Assembly (NCBI RefSeq): GCF_003858635.1
Contig: NZ_RQJO01000010.1
Location: 732,828 to 796,827, forward strand
DNA length: 64,000 nucleotides
Reading direction: 5' to 3'
Source of the DNA: Larkinella rosea
Lineage (GTDB): Bacteria; Bacteroidota; Bacteroidia; Cytophagales; Spirosomataceae
The notes beneath the pieces were generated by a model. That model worked only from the letters and a program-made list of their open reading frames with translations. It searched no databases and was not told the DNA's origin. This document shows, piece by piece, positions 52,057 to 60,006 of this stretch. Position 1 is the first letter of the stretch, and every line of letters starts with the position of its first letter. A program made the translations under genes and the position numbers.

Positions 52057-53580
52057 TCAATTAAGCCGATGGCAGTATTTGGCAATTTTATGAAACAGAT
52101 CGTTGGGATTGAACGGTTTCGTTACGTAGTCGTTAATGCCCGCGTTGATGGCCCGGTCGCGGTTGCTGTAGGTGGCCGAAGCGGTCAGCGCGATCACCGG
52201 AATTTTCGTATCGGTTTCCCGGATTTGCTGCGTCGAGGTGTAGCCATCCATCACCGGCATTTGCAGATCCATCAGAATGAGGTCGTAGGAACCCGCCAGG
52301 AATTTCTCCAGGCCGATCTGCCCGTTTTCGGCCACATCGACCACCACTCCCCAGCGGCTCAGAAACTTGAGCGCCACTTTAACATTAACCGGATAATCTT
52401 CCACCAGCAAAATCCGGACGCCTTTCAGCGTTTGATCATTGATGGTATCCGTCAGCACATACGACTGCTTGACGCCGGAGCTGATCCGCAGATCGAGGGT
52501 GAAAAAGAACTTCGCCCCTCTCCCCTCTTCGCTTTCTACTTCAATTTTACTGCCATGCATCTCCAATAACCGCTTGGTTATCACCAGCCCAAGGCCGGTT
52601 CCGCCAAACTGCCGGGTCGTGGCCGAATTGGCCTGTGTAAACATTTCAAAAATGGCCTCCTGTTTTTCAGGGGCAATACCAATCCCGGTATCCTGCACCG
52701 AAACATAAATGGACGCCACCTCATCATCTTTGTGCAGCAGCGACAACTCGATTGTGATCGTACCTTTTTTTGTGAATTTGATGGCGTTGGAAACCAGGTT
52801 GGACAAAACCTGCCCAATCCGCAGCGAATCGCCCAGCAACGAGTCGGGAATATCGTCGTCGACCATCAGCTTGATCCGCGTTCCGTTTTCTTCGGCTTTA
52901 AACTGATGGGCGCGTTTGATATTGGAAACCAGGTGCTTAAAATCAAAACTGGTTTCTTCCAGCTCCACTTTTCCGGCTTCAATTTTACTGAAATCCAGAA
53001 TATCATTGATCAGCGCGTGCAGGTGCTCAATCGAAAACTGAAGCGTTTTCAAATTTTCGGCCAGTGCGGGCGGTACTTCTTCCTGACTCATCAGGTAAGT
53101 CATGCCGACAATACCGTTGAGGGGCGTCCGGATTTCGTGGCTCATCATCGACAGGAAATCCGATTTTGCCAGCGTCGCGTTCTCCGCAATTTCTTTCGCC
53201 GTCCGCAGTTCAATCTCGATCTGCTTGCGGTTTTCAATCTGTTTTTGCAGAAAATCAACCAACGCGACCAGATTTTCGGGACCAAAAACCGGCATTTCAT
53301 CATCACCCGGAATTTCCATCGATTTGATGGCTTCAATCAGTTTTTCTTCCGACTGCCGACGCTGACTGATTTCTTCCTTGAGCTTCAGGTTGATCGTTGC
53401 GTATTCTTTTTCGTTCAGAAACGAAGAATGTTCGAACAGTTCTTTATCCCGGTCAAAGTTCAGATACGAATCGTTAACGGCTTTTACAAACTGCTGAAAC
53501 CGCTCATGTTGCAGGCATTCTTCCGTCAGGTGCTTATTGATTTGTCGGGCCAGCAGTTTATGCAGGGTCGTTGTTTCCAT
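52057..53580 (-). CDS. soluble hybrid histidine kinase
   Basis: A 507-residue protein without transmembrane helices. It has an N-terminal helical region of unknown type with coiled coil (1-130), HisKA with H148 (M-S-H-E-I-R-T-P), HATPase with N box (LSNLVSNAIKF) and G boxes (D-T-G-I-G-I, G-G-T-G-L-G-L), and a C-terminal receiver with D438 (L-I-L-M-D-L-Q-M-P) and the Lys in T-K-P-F-N-P. Its start lies 3 bp after the FIST gene stop, implying coupled translation and a shared signal path. Confidence 0.93.
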   Translation of the reverse strand: METTTLHKLLARQINKHLTEECLQHERFQQFVKAVNDSYLNFDRDKELFEHSSFLNEKEYATINLKLKEEISQRRQSEEKLIEAIKSMEIPGDDEMPVFGPENLVALVDFLQKQIENRKQIEIELRTAKEIAENATLAKSDFLSMMSHEIRTPLNGIVGMTYLMSQEEVPPALAENLKTLQFSIEHLHALINDILDFSKIEAGKVELEETSFDFKHLVSNIKRAHQFKAEENGTRIKLMVDDDIPDSLLGDSLRIGQVLSNLVSNAIKFTKKGTITIELSLLHKDDEVASIYVSVQDTGIGIAPEKQEAIFEMFTQANSATTRQFGGTGLGLVITKRLLEMHGSKIEVESEEGRGAKFFFTLDLRISSGVKQSYVLTDTINDQTLKGVRILLVEDYPVNVKVALKFLSRWGVVVDVAENGQIGLEKFLAGSYDLILMDLQMPVMDGYTSTQQIRETDTKIPVIALTASATYSNRDRAINAGINDYVTKPFNPNDLFHKIAKYCHRLN

Positions 53581-53583
53581 AAA

Positions 53584-54723
53584 TTAATTCTCAGAAAAGA
53601 CCGTTACGGTCATCGTTTGGTTGTGCAGTTCACACCGGGCGTTGGATTGTAAGGGCGAGATTTCGCCGTACGAATAAAATCCGGTCATCACCGCATCGGT
53701 CCCGAATATTTCCCGGGCGGCTTCTACTTCTTCTTCGGTTCGTTGGCCCAAGACCAGTTTTCGCCCCACGCAACTGATCAGAATCGCCAGTTCGGGCGCA
53801 AAATTCAATTGCGCCATCGAGGTTTGGGCCGCCACCGCCGACGCATCAATGAGCCGATCGAAGTTGGCCGTCATAAACCGGATGAGCGCTTTTTCGGGCA
53901 TGTCTCCCGCAAAAGTCATGCTTTTCGCTTCCTCATCAATGGCCAGAATGGTCCGCACCAGCGGTTCCGAATCGGCCGTTACCCGCATGGAAAGCGGAAA
54001 AAGCAGGGCCGCAGCCGGTAAACTTTCGGCGTATTTGCCTAAATAATCCTTGTACAAATCCAGTGCGTGTTTGTCATCGATTTGGTACAGAACGTTATAC
54101 TCCGCTTTCGTTACTTCACGCTCCGGTCCGAAAACATCCCAGCCCCCCATCGATCCATGTCCGATTTTCAGGTCCTGACCATAAAAACCAATCCCGACAA
54201 TTTTACCCGCTGCCGGATTCTGGTTCAGGCCAACCACCGTTCGTTCAAAGCGGGCTGCATCGCCGGCTAAGCCACCCGAGATCGGAACAGGATGTTTAAG
54301 AAGTTGATTGAGCGCTTCAATTAAATCGCTGCCGTTCACCCAACTGCCGTCAGAAATCAGAAAAAGAGCCGCCAGATCCGGTTCGTCCAGCGCCCGGGCA
54401 ATTTTTTCACCTGCGGCATAACTCTCCGTATGTTTACTGACATCGATTTGCACCGTTCGAATGCGCGTTTTGTCGAATTCAATAGCTGTCACAATGACCG
54501 AACCATCGTGTACCTTGTCGAGGTAGATTTCGCCTGCCGTGGAGTTAATGACAATGTCGGCTTTGGGATATTGAGCCCGCAACTGATCGTAGATAGCAGA
54601 TTTTTCCAGCAAAAACCGCTCCCCGAATGCCAGGACCAATTGGGCATTATCAGCCAGAAAACCGGCTGTTTCTGAAATAAAAGTCCACGAATGATCTTTA
54701 AAAACAGATTGATTCAGTTTCAT
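53584..54723 (-). CDS. FIST-domain sensor protein
   Basis: A 379-residue cytoplasmic protein with FIST N (about 30-225; LVLAFGERFLLE, GSVIVTAIEFDKTRI, VPISGGLAGDAARFERTVV) and FIST C (about 235-365; LAILISCVGRKLVLGQRTEEEVEAAREIFG, MTGFYSYGEISPL) regions. FIST domains occur in signalling proteins with kinases and are predicted to bind small ligands such as amino acids. It is the first gene of the FIST-kinase-Hpt operon and presumably supplies the sensory input. Confidence 0.9.
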   Translation of the reverse strand: MKLNQSVFKDHSWTFISETAGFLADNAQLVLAFGERFLLEKSAIYDQLRAQYPKADIVINSTAGEIYLDKVHDGSVIVTAIEFDKTRIRTVQIDVSKHTESYAAGEKIARALDEPDLAALFLISDGSWVNGSDLIEALNQLLKHPVPISGGLAGDAARFERTVVGLNQNPAAGKIVGIGFYGQDLKIGHGSMGGWDVFGPEREVTKAEYNVLYQIDDKHALDLYKDYLGKYAESLPAAALLFPLSMRVTADSEPLVRTILAIDEEAKSMTFAGDMPEKALIRFMTANFDRLIDASAVAAQTSMAQLNFAPELAILISCVGRKLVLGQRTEEEVEAAREIFGTDAVMTGFYSYGEISPLQSNARCELHNQTMTVTVFSEN

Positions 54724-55197
54724 TTCTATCGTGAAATAAAAAGTTAGGTGGGTATGTTGAAACTTACCGTTTCAAGACAAGGGAATCTGAGCCTGTTTAT
54801 CACAAAAAATGTACTAGATGCAACTAAATGGTAACTTATTTTGAAAATTTAGAAATTCTAGTGAACAACGACCGGGGATTCGTGGTGTGGCGTGTTTGTA
54901 GTAAGCAACTTCAATTGATTCCAGCAATTATTGTCAGACAGCGTAAATGTACTCATTTGGCCGCTTTAAACAACCGATCCGGTTTTTTGGCCAATTTCCC
55001 CATCAATTTGGGTGGTTCATTCCGACACCATTGCTGCCTGATTCAGTCAATCCTCTACCTAATCCGCACTTAATTATCAGACATCATACTCACGCAAATA
55101 TCGTGCTAAATCCCTTCAAACGTCGAAGAATCAACTATTTTTTGTACGCAGCGGGGACGGAATGTAAAACGTAAAATTGCTTAACGAATGAAAATAC
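54724..55197. other. intergenic region, 474 bp
   Basis: No gene, RNA or clear repeat is seen. It should carry the promoter of the FIST-kinase operon (start 54723, minus strand). One CGGTTTT heptamer lies at about 54979. Confidence 0.5.
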
Positions 55198-55518
55198 TTA
55201 CGACTGGATTTTAAGGGGAAGTTCCATCTGGTAAATATCGGCAAAGCACTCCTGTAATTCATGGACGTAATGCAGATACCGGCGGCTGCTCACGCATAGC
55301 CAGCAATTGAGACCAGGGACTAATTTCAAATCCTGAAAAAACCAGAAATGGCGGGCTGAATCCGGCCGAAAGCCAAATTCAATTAACCACTGCTTGGTCA
55401 ATCGAATGGGTTGGGGACGGTGATGCGGCAGGATTTCCTGCAGAAGTTTTTCGGTGAAAAGCGTTGGTTCATTCCCAACGTAATAATATCGGCCAACTTG
55501 TGGCGGGCTGATTTTCAT
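55198..55518 (-). CDS. small conserved hypothetical protein
   Basis: 106 residues, no signal peptide or membrane helix. The layout (a start near IRLTKQWLIEFGFRPD, a beta-rich middle, and the end YLHYVHELQECFADIYQMEL) resembles a widespread small Bacteroidota family whose members end in a Y-V-H-Q-L-Q-N-x-Y/F motif; here the motif is Y-V-H-E-L-Q-E-C-F. The function of that family is unknown to me. The gene stands alone, flanked by TAACTA/TAGTTA dyads upstream (55528-55546 and 55624-55640). Confidence 0.65.
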   Translation of the reverse strand: MKISPPQVGRYYYVGNEPTLFTEKLLQEILPHHRPQPIRLTKQWLIEFGFRPDSARHFWFFQDLKLVPGLNCWLCVSSRRYLHYVHELQECFADIYQMELPLKIQS

Positions 55519-55742
55519 GGCATGGGATAGTTATAGTCCATAACTACACAAAAGTAGAGCGTTTCTTTCAAATACGTCAAGTAGAATCAGAAAATGGAAG
55601 GTACTATTTTTTTCATTTGTAGGTAACTACATGTTAGTTAACGGTTTTAAATACAAATAGTATGTCTGAAAGTCGGTTTTTCTTCGAATTCTGTCCCTTT
55701 CCGGCTGTTTATTGATTCAATTACTAAAAACCGCTCCTGTTT

Positions 55743-56990
55743 TTACCGAAACCGTTCCGGATTAAAGGTATTCAGGTCCATCGCCGGAGCCTGATTTCCG
55801 ATGACGTCAGCCACTATTTTTCCGGAAGCGGGCCCCAGACTAACCCCCATCATCCCGTGCCCGGTTGCCAACACGAGATTTTCGAAACCCGAAACCCGGC
55901 CCAAATACGGCAATCCATCGGGCGAACAGGGCCGCAAACCGCTCCAGACATTCGACACTTCCGGCAGTTCGGCGGGCATATCGGGGTAATAGTTCCGGAT
56001 GGAATTGACAATGCCGCGTACCCGATTCAGGTTAACGGACAAATCCGTTCCGGCCACCTCGAGCGTTCCGGCAAACCGCAAATCGGCCCCCATCGGCGTG
56101 GCCGTGGCCCGCGCTTCGAGCATAATGGCCGGAACCCGGATAGTCGGGTGTTGATTTTGCAGCATAAAACTGTAGCCTTTCCCGCCCTGTAACGGCAGCG
56201 ACAGGCCCAGCAACCGCGTCAGCACCGGCGACCAGGCTCCGGCGGCAATCACCAGTTCGTCGATGGATTGCTCGCCCGAAACCGTTCGCACGGATGTAAT
56301 GCGGGAACCGGTTTGACCCAAATTGGTTACTTCCTGCCGTTCCAGTATTGTCACTCCACGCTTTTTCAGGTACGCGACCAGCGAGCGAATCAACTGGCCG
56401 GGATTCAGGTTCGCATCTCCGGGATAAAAAACCGCCCCCCGCACATTCACCCGGACATCCGGCTCCAGCTCCTGCACCTGCGCCCCCGACAACTGCCGCG
56501 CTTCGATACCGGCCAGGTTGGCGACGTCCGCTTCCTCGGCCATTTCGTGTTCGGTAGCCGCGTTTTTATACAACATCAAAAGGCCAACTTCCTGCCAGCC
56601 GAACGACAGATCGCCGGATTCAGCCAGTTCCTGATACAGTTTTTTACTCAACAAACTGATGTCCCGCAAGGCCGGAATCGAGCGTTCAACGTGTTCGGGC
56701 GTCGAATGTTTGTAGAACAGCCAGCCCCAGCGCAGCAGGTCGGCGCTCAGGCGCGGTTTGATGTAAAATGGACTGGTCGATTTCAGTAGCATCCGCATGC
56801 CTTTCGCCATCATGCCCGGTTGTGCCAGCGGAATAATGTGGCTCGGCACAATCATTCCGGCATTCCCGAATGAACAGCCGTCGGTCAGCGTGTTCCGATC
56901 GAAAACCGTTACCTTATAGCCTGCTTTATCGAGGTAGTAAGCTGAACATAAACCGATTACACCTCCACCAATAATCCCGATGTGTTTCAT
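55743..56990 (-). CDS. FAD-dependent D-amino-acid (D-hydroxyproline) dehydrogenase, DadA-like
   Basis: A 415-residue protein with the N-terminal FAD motif G-I-I-G-G-G-V-I-G-L and the DAO/DadA layout (SFGNAGMIVPSHIIPLAQPGM, SGLRPCSPDGLPYLG, GHGMMGVSLGPASGKIVAD). In this operon it should oxidise cis-4-hydroxy-D-proline, made by the epimerase, to 1-pyrroline-4-hydroxy-2-carboxylate. Its ATG overlaps the epimerase stop by the ATGA sequence at 56987-56990. It is the last gene of the operon. Confidence 0.9.
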   Translation of the reverse strand: MKHIGIIGGGVIGLCSAYYLDKAGYKVTVFDRNTLTDGCSFGNAGMIVPSHIIPLAQPGMMAKGMRMLLKSTSPFYIKPRLSADLLRWGWLFYKHSTPEHVERSIPALRDISLLSKKLYQELAESGDLSFGWQEVGLLMLYKNAATEHEMAEEADVANLAGIEARQLSGAQVQELEPDVRVNVRGAVFYPGDANLNPGQLIRSLVAYLKKRGVTILERQEVTNLGQTGSRITSVRTVSGEQSIDELVIAAGAWSPVLTRLLGLSLPLQGGKGYSFMLQNQHPTIRVPAIMLEARATATPMGADLRFAGTLEVAGTDLSVNLNRVRGIVNSIRNYYPDMPAELPEVSNVWSGLRPCSPDGLPYLGRVSGFENLVLATGHGMMGVSLGPASGKIVADVIGNQAPAMDLNTFNPERFR

Positions 56991-57988
56991 ATGACCTGAA
57001 AACCGTGGACGTACGGATCGTCTTCGTCCAGCATGATGTGGTTAAACCCGTGGATGATCGCCCAGCCTTCGATGCTCGGAACAATGGCTGGTTTTCCCGC
57101 CAACTCGGTTTCCTGCTCGATCCGGCCCGTAAAAATGGAACCGATGATGCTTTCATGAATAAAATCCTGGCCCGGTTTTAACCAGCCTTTGGCGTACCAT
57201 TGCGCCAGCCTTGCCGAAGTTCCGGTACCGCAGGGCGAACGATCAATGGCTTTGTCGCCGTAAAAAACCGCATTACGGGCCGTAGAAGTAGCCGCCAGCG
57301 GCTCGCCGGTCCACAAAATATGGCTCAGACCGTTGATGGTCGGATTTTCGGGATGCACAAACGTGTACTGCTCGTTCATCCGCTGCCGCATCACCCGCGC
57401 CCACGCAATGAGTTGCTCGGCTTTGTAATGCTGCAAACCGGGAAAATTCGGCTGCGGATCGACGATGGCGTAGAAATTACCGCCGTAGGCTACATCGACC
57501 GTCAAGGTTCCCAGGTCCGGGCATTCGACGGTCAGGTTTTCAGCCGCCAGATACGATTTGATGTTGGTGATTTTCACGGACTTCACCTTGCGGCCTTCCT
57601 GCCGGTATTCGACCCGTACCAGACCGGCGGGCACTTCCAGATTCAGGACGCCCGGCGTTTTGGGTACCACCAGCCCCTGTTCAATCGCGACCGTCACGGT
57701 TCCGATGGTTCCGTGGCCGCACATGGGCAGGCAACCCGAGGTTTCGATAAACAACACCCCCACATCGTTGGCCGGGTCGCTGGGCGGGTACAAAATACTG
57801 CCCGACATCATATCGTGACCGCGCGGTTCAAACATCAGGCTCTTCCGAATCCAGTCGTAGTCGCGCAGAAAATGCTGGCGCTTTTCGCTCATCGTCGCCC
57901 CCGTCAGGTGCGGAATGCTGCCGCCCGTCACCACCCGAACCGGATTGCCGCAGGTGTGGGCATCGATGCAATAAAAGTTGTAATTCAT
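56987..57988 (-). CDS. 4-hydroxyproline 2-epimerase (proline racemase family)
   Basis: A 333-residue protein; the ATG at 57988 (MNYNFYCIDAHTCGNPVRVV) matches the family start. Both catalytic cysteines are present: C90 in M-C-G-H-G-T and C253 in P-C-G-T-G-T. The pair of cysteines distinguishes active epimerases from 3-hydroxyproline dehydratases, which have Thr at the second site. It converts trans-4-hydroxy-L-proline to cis-4-hydroxy-D-proline. It follows the DapA-family gene by 25 bp and overlaps the dehydrogenase. Confidence 0.95.
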   Translation of the reverse strand: MNYNFYCIDAHTCGNPVRVVTGGSIPHLTGATMSEKRQHFLRDYDWIRKSLMFEPRGHDMMSGSILYPPSDPANDVGVLFIETSGCLPMCGHGTIGTVTVAIEQGLVVPKTPGVLNLEVPAGLVRVEYRQEGRKVKSVKITNIKSYLAAENLTVECPDLGTLTVDVAYGGNFYAIVDPQPNFPGLQHYKAEQLIAWARVMRQRMNEQYTFVHPENPTINGLSHILWTGEPLAATSTARNAVFYGDKAIDRSPCGTGTSARLAQWYAKGWLKPGQDFIHESIIGSIFTGRIEQETELAGKPAIVPSIEGWAIIHGFNHIMLDEDDPYVHGFQVI

Positions 57989-58013
57989 AAAACCGTATGT
58001 CCGAAAACCGTGC

Positions 58014-58925
58014 TTAAACCGCTTGTAAGGTGGGTCGGGTTGCCAGTGCAGCATCGATAACGGCCAGCACGCGCGCCCGCTCTTCGCCCACCAGCGTCAG
58101 GCGCGGAGCCCGAACGTATTCCGAACCAATACCCGTTGCGGCTGCGGCTAACTTGATGTATTGCACCAGTTTAGGCTGAATATCCAGTTCCAGCAAGGGC
58201 ATAAACCAGCGGTAAATAGCGAGTGCTTCCTGAATCCGTCCGGCGTTGACCAGTTCAAAAATGGCAACGGTCTCCTGCGGGAACGCATCGACCAGTCCGG
58301 CTACCCAGCCGTCGGCCCCCGACAGTTGTGCTTCCAGCGCCAGCGTATCAACACCTCCCAGAATCCGATACCGATCGCCAAAGGCATTCCGCATGCGGGT
58401 AATGTTGGTCAGATCGCGGGTCGATTCCTTCACCGCCTGAATGTTTGGCAATTCGGCCAGCTCCTCAAACATGGCGACCGTCGTCATGATTTTGTAATCG
58501 ACCGGGTTGTTGTAAATCATGATCGGTAGCGACGTTTCCTGCGCGATGGTTTTGAAAAACGCTACGGTTTCGCGCGAATCGGCAAAATACCGCATGGGCG
58601 GCAACAGCATCAGGCCATCGGCACCGGCGGCTTCGGCTTCACGCGCGCCCCGAACGGCATCCTTCGTAACCGCTTCGGCAACGTTCATGATTACCGGAAC
58701 CCGGCCGTTGGTGGTTTCCAGGGCGGTTTCCAGCAGCGCCAGTTTTTCCGGCCCGCTCAGCGTACTGACCTCGCCCAGCGATCCGGCAATGATCATTCCG
58801 TGAACGCCCGCGTCGAGCTGAGCGTGTAAGTTTTTGGCAAACAGCGGCAAATCAAGTTCGTCGTCGGCCGTGAAGGGCGTGAGCAGGGCGGGATAAACGC
58901 CTTTCCAGTTTACGTTAATAGCCAT
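58014..58925 (-). CDS. DapA-family aldolase/deaminase, probable pyrroline-4-hydroxy-2-carboxylate deaminase
   Basis: A 303-residue (alpha/beta)8-barrel of the DHDPS family with the Schiff-base lysine K166 (Q-A-V-K-E-S-T), the Tyr in I-Y-N-N-P and the GSLGEVSTLS substrate motif. As the first gene of an operon with hydroxyproline epimerase and D-amino-acid dehydrogenase it most likely deaminates 1-pyrroline-4-hydroxy-2-carboxylate to 2-oxoglutarate semialdehyde rather than acting in lysine synthesis. The final semialdehyde dehydrogenase is not in the window. Confidence 0.88.
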   Translation of the reverse strand: MAINVNWKGVYPALLTPFTADDELDLPLFAKNLHAQLDAGVHGMIIAGSLGEVSTLSGPEKLALLETALETTNGRVPVIMNVAEAVTKDAVRGAREAEAAGADGLMLLPPMRYFADSRETVAFFKTIAQETSLPIMIYNNPVDYKIMTTVAMFEELAELPNIQAVKESTRDLTNITRMRNAFGDRYRILGGVDTLALEAQLSGADGWVAGLVDAFPQETVAIFELVNAGRIQEALAIYRWFMPLLELDIQPKLVQYIKLAAAATGIGSEYVRAPRLTLVGEERARVLAVIDAALATRPTLQAV

Positions 58926-58964
58926 AAAATGCAGGATTAAATCAGAGTTGATTGTCAGAAGTCA

Positions 58965-59044
58965 GGTAAACAAAATTGGTAAAAAGAAGCGTGGGTAACT
59001 TCACAGGAGTTGATTGATACTAATATTATTTTTACCAGTTTACC
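58965..59044. promoter_or_regulatory. repeated GGTAAA half-sites between the hydroxyproline operon and its AraC regulator
   Basis: GGTAAAC (58965-58971) and GGTAAAAA (58978-58985) face TTTTTACC (59029-59036) and GTTTACC (59038-59044) in inverse orientation. They lie in the divergent region between the DapA-family gene (start 58925) and the AraC gene (ATG 59139). Repeated half-sites of this kind suit an AraC-family regulator that binds and loops DNA. Confidence 0.45.
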
Positions 59045-59138
59045 CATTTAAACGCAGTTATTCGACCAATTGTGTACCACTTATTCGTTTTATCATTACT
59101 TTGTTCAGCCGCGTATCGCTAAGCTTTTCCCAGACCAG

Positions 59139-60002
59139 ATGAAACCGTTGCTGTTTCGGGTACCTACTGTTGATGACCGTTCGTTTCGGGTGCAGGTCGA
59201 CGATGGCCCGCATTTTTACGACCGGCTGCATTTTCATCCGGAATTGCAACTGACGCTGATCAAGGAAAGTGTAGGAACGCAGGTGGTCGGCGACCGCATC
59301 GACCGATTCCGGCCTTACGATCTGCTGCTTTTAGGAGCTAATTTGCCCCATGTTTTCCGCAATGATCCGGCTTATTTCGCCCAAAAAACCGCCCATCAAG
59401 CGCTTTCTTATTCGGTATACCTGCGTCCCGAACAGCTACAGGAATCGTTTTTCGGCCTGCCGGAACTGAATCATCTCAATCAACTTTTTCAGGAAGCCCG
59501 GCACGGCGTCCGGATTCGATTTAACGAACCGGTTTCCACCACGACGCATCTGGAGCAGTTGCACACGCTCCGGCCCTTCGAGCAGTTGATGACGTTGCTG
59601 ACGGTTCTGGACCGCATGGCTTCCGACCCCAACCGGGAACTCCTGTCGATGACGGCCTACGAACAACCCCGCCGACCCGACGACCATCAGCGGCTGGACA
59701 ATGTCTTTACATTTATTCTGAACCAGTACGCATCACCGATTACGCTGGAAGATGTGGCCGCTCAGGCGCATTTGACGCCCAGCGCTTTTTGCCGGTTTTT
59801 CCGGCTTCATACCCGGAAAACGTTTTCGCAACTGCTCAACGAGGTACGCATTGAGCACGCGTGCCGGCTGTTGCAGGAATCCAAATTACCCATCAGTCAA
59901 ATTGCTTTTTCGTGTGGTTATACGAATTTATCCAACTTTAACCGCCAATTTAAACTCATCAACAACCTGACACCCGGTCAGTACATCAAAGCCCTATTTT
60001 AA
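59139..60002 (+). CDS. AraC-family transcriptional regulator of the hydroxyproline operon
   Basis: About 287 residues. The ATG at 59139 (MKPLLFRVPTVDDRSF) is preferred; a TTG lies upstream at 59070 with no conserved sequence. The N-terminal part is a cupin sensor domain (FHPELQLTLIKESVGTQVVGD, LLLLGANLPHVFRN) and the C-terminal part a double HTH (ITLEDVAAQAHLTPSAFCRFF, ISQIAFSCGYTNLSNFNRQFK). It is divergent from the hydroxyproline operon and immediately upstream (4 bp) of the S9 peptidase gene, so it may regulate both. Confidence 0.9.
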   Translation: MKPLLFRVPTVDDRSFRVQVDDGPHFYDRLHFHPELQLTLIKESVGTQVVGDRIDRFRPYDLLLLGANLPHVFRNDPAYFAQKTAHQALSYSVYLRPEQLQESFFGLPELNHLNQLFQEARHGVRIRFNEPVSTTTHLEQLHTLRPFEQLMTLLTVLDRMASDPNRELLSMTAYEQPRRPDDHQRLDNVFTFILNQYASPITLEDVAAQAHLTPSAFCRFFRLHTRKTFSQLLNEVRIEHACRLLQESKLPISQIAFSCGYTNLSNFNRQFKLINNLTPGQYIKALF

Positions 60003-60006
60003 AACT

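Noticed and set aside
57200..58060. 286-codon open frame antisense to the epimerase gene
   Set aside because: The epimerase carries both catalytic cysteines; the antisense frame is Arg/His-rich without a domain.
58014..58925. Lysine-biosynthesis DapA
   Set aside because: The fold is the same, but the gene leads an operon with hydroxyproline epimerase and a D-amino-acid dehydrogenase, which points to the hydroxyproline deaminase role.
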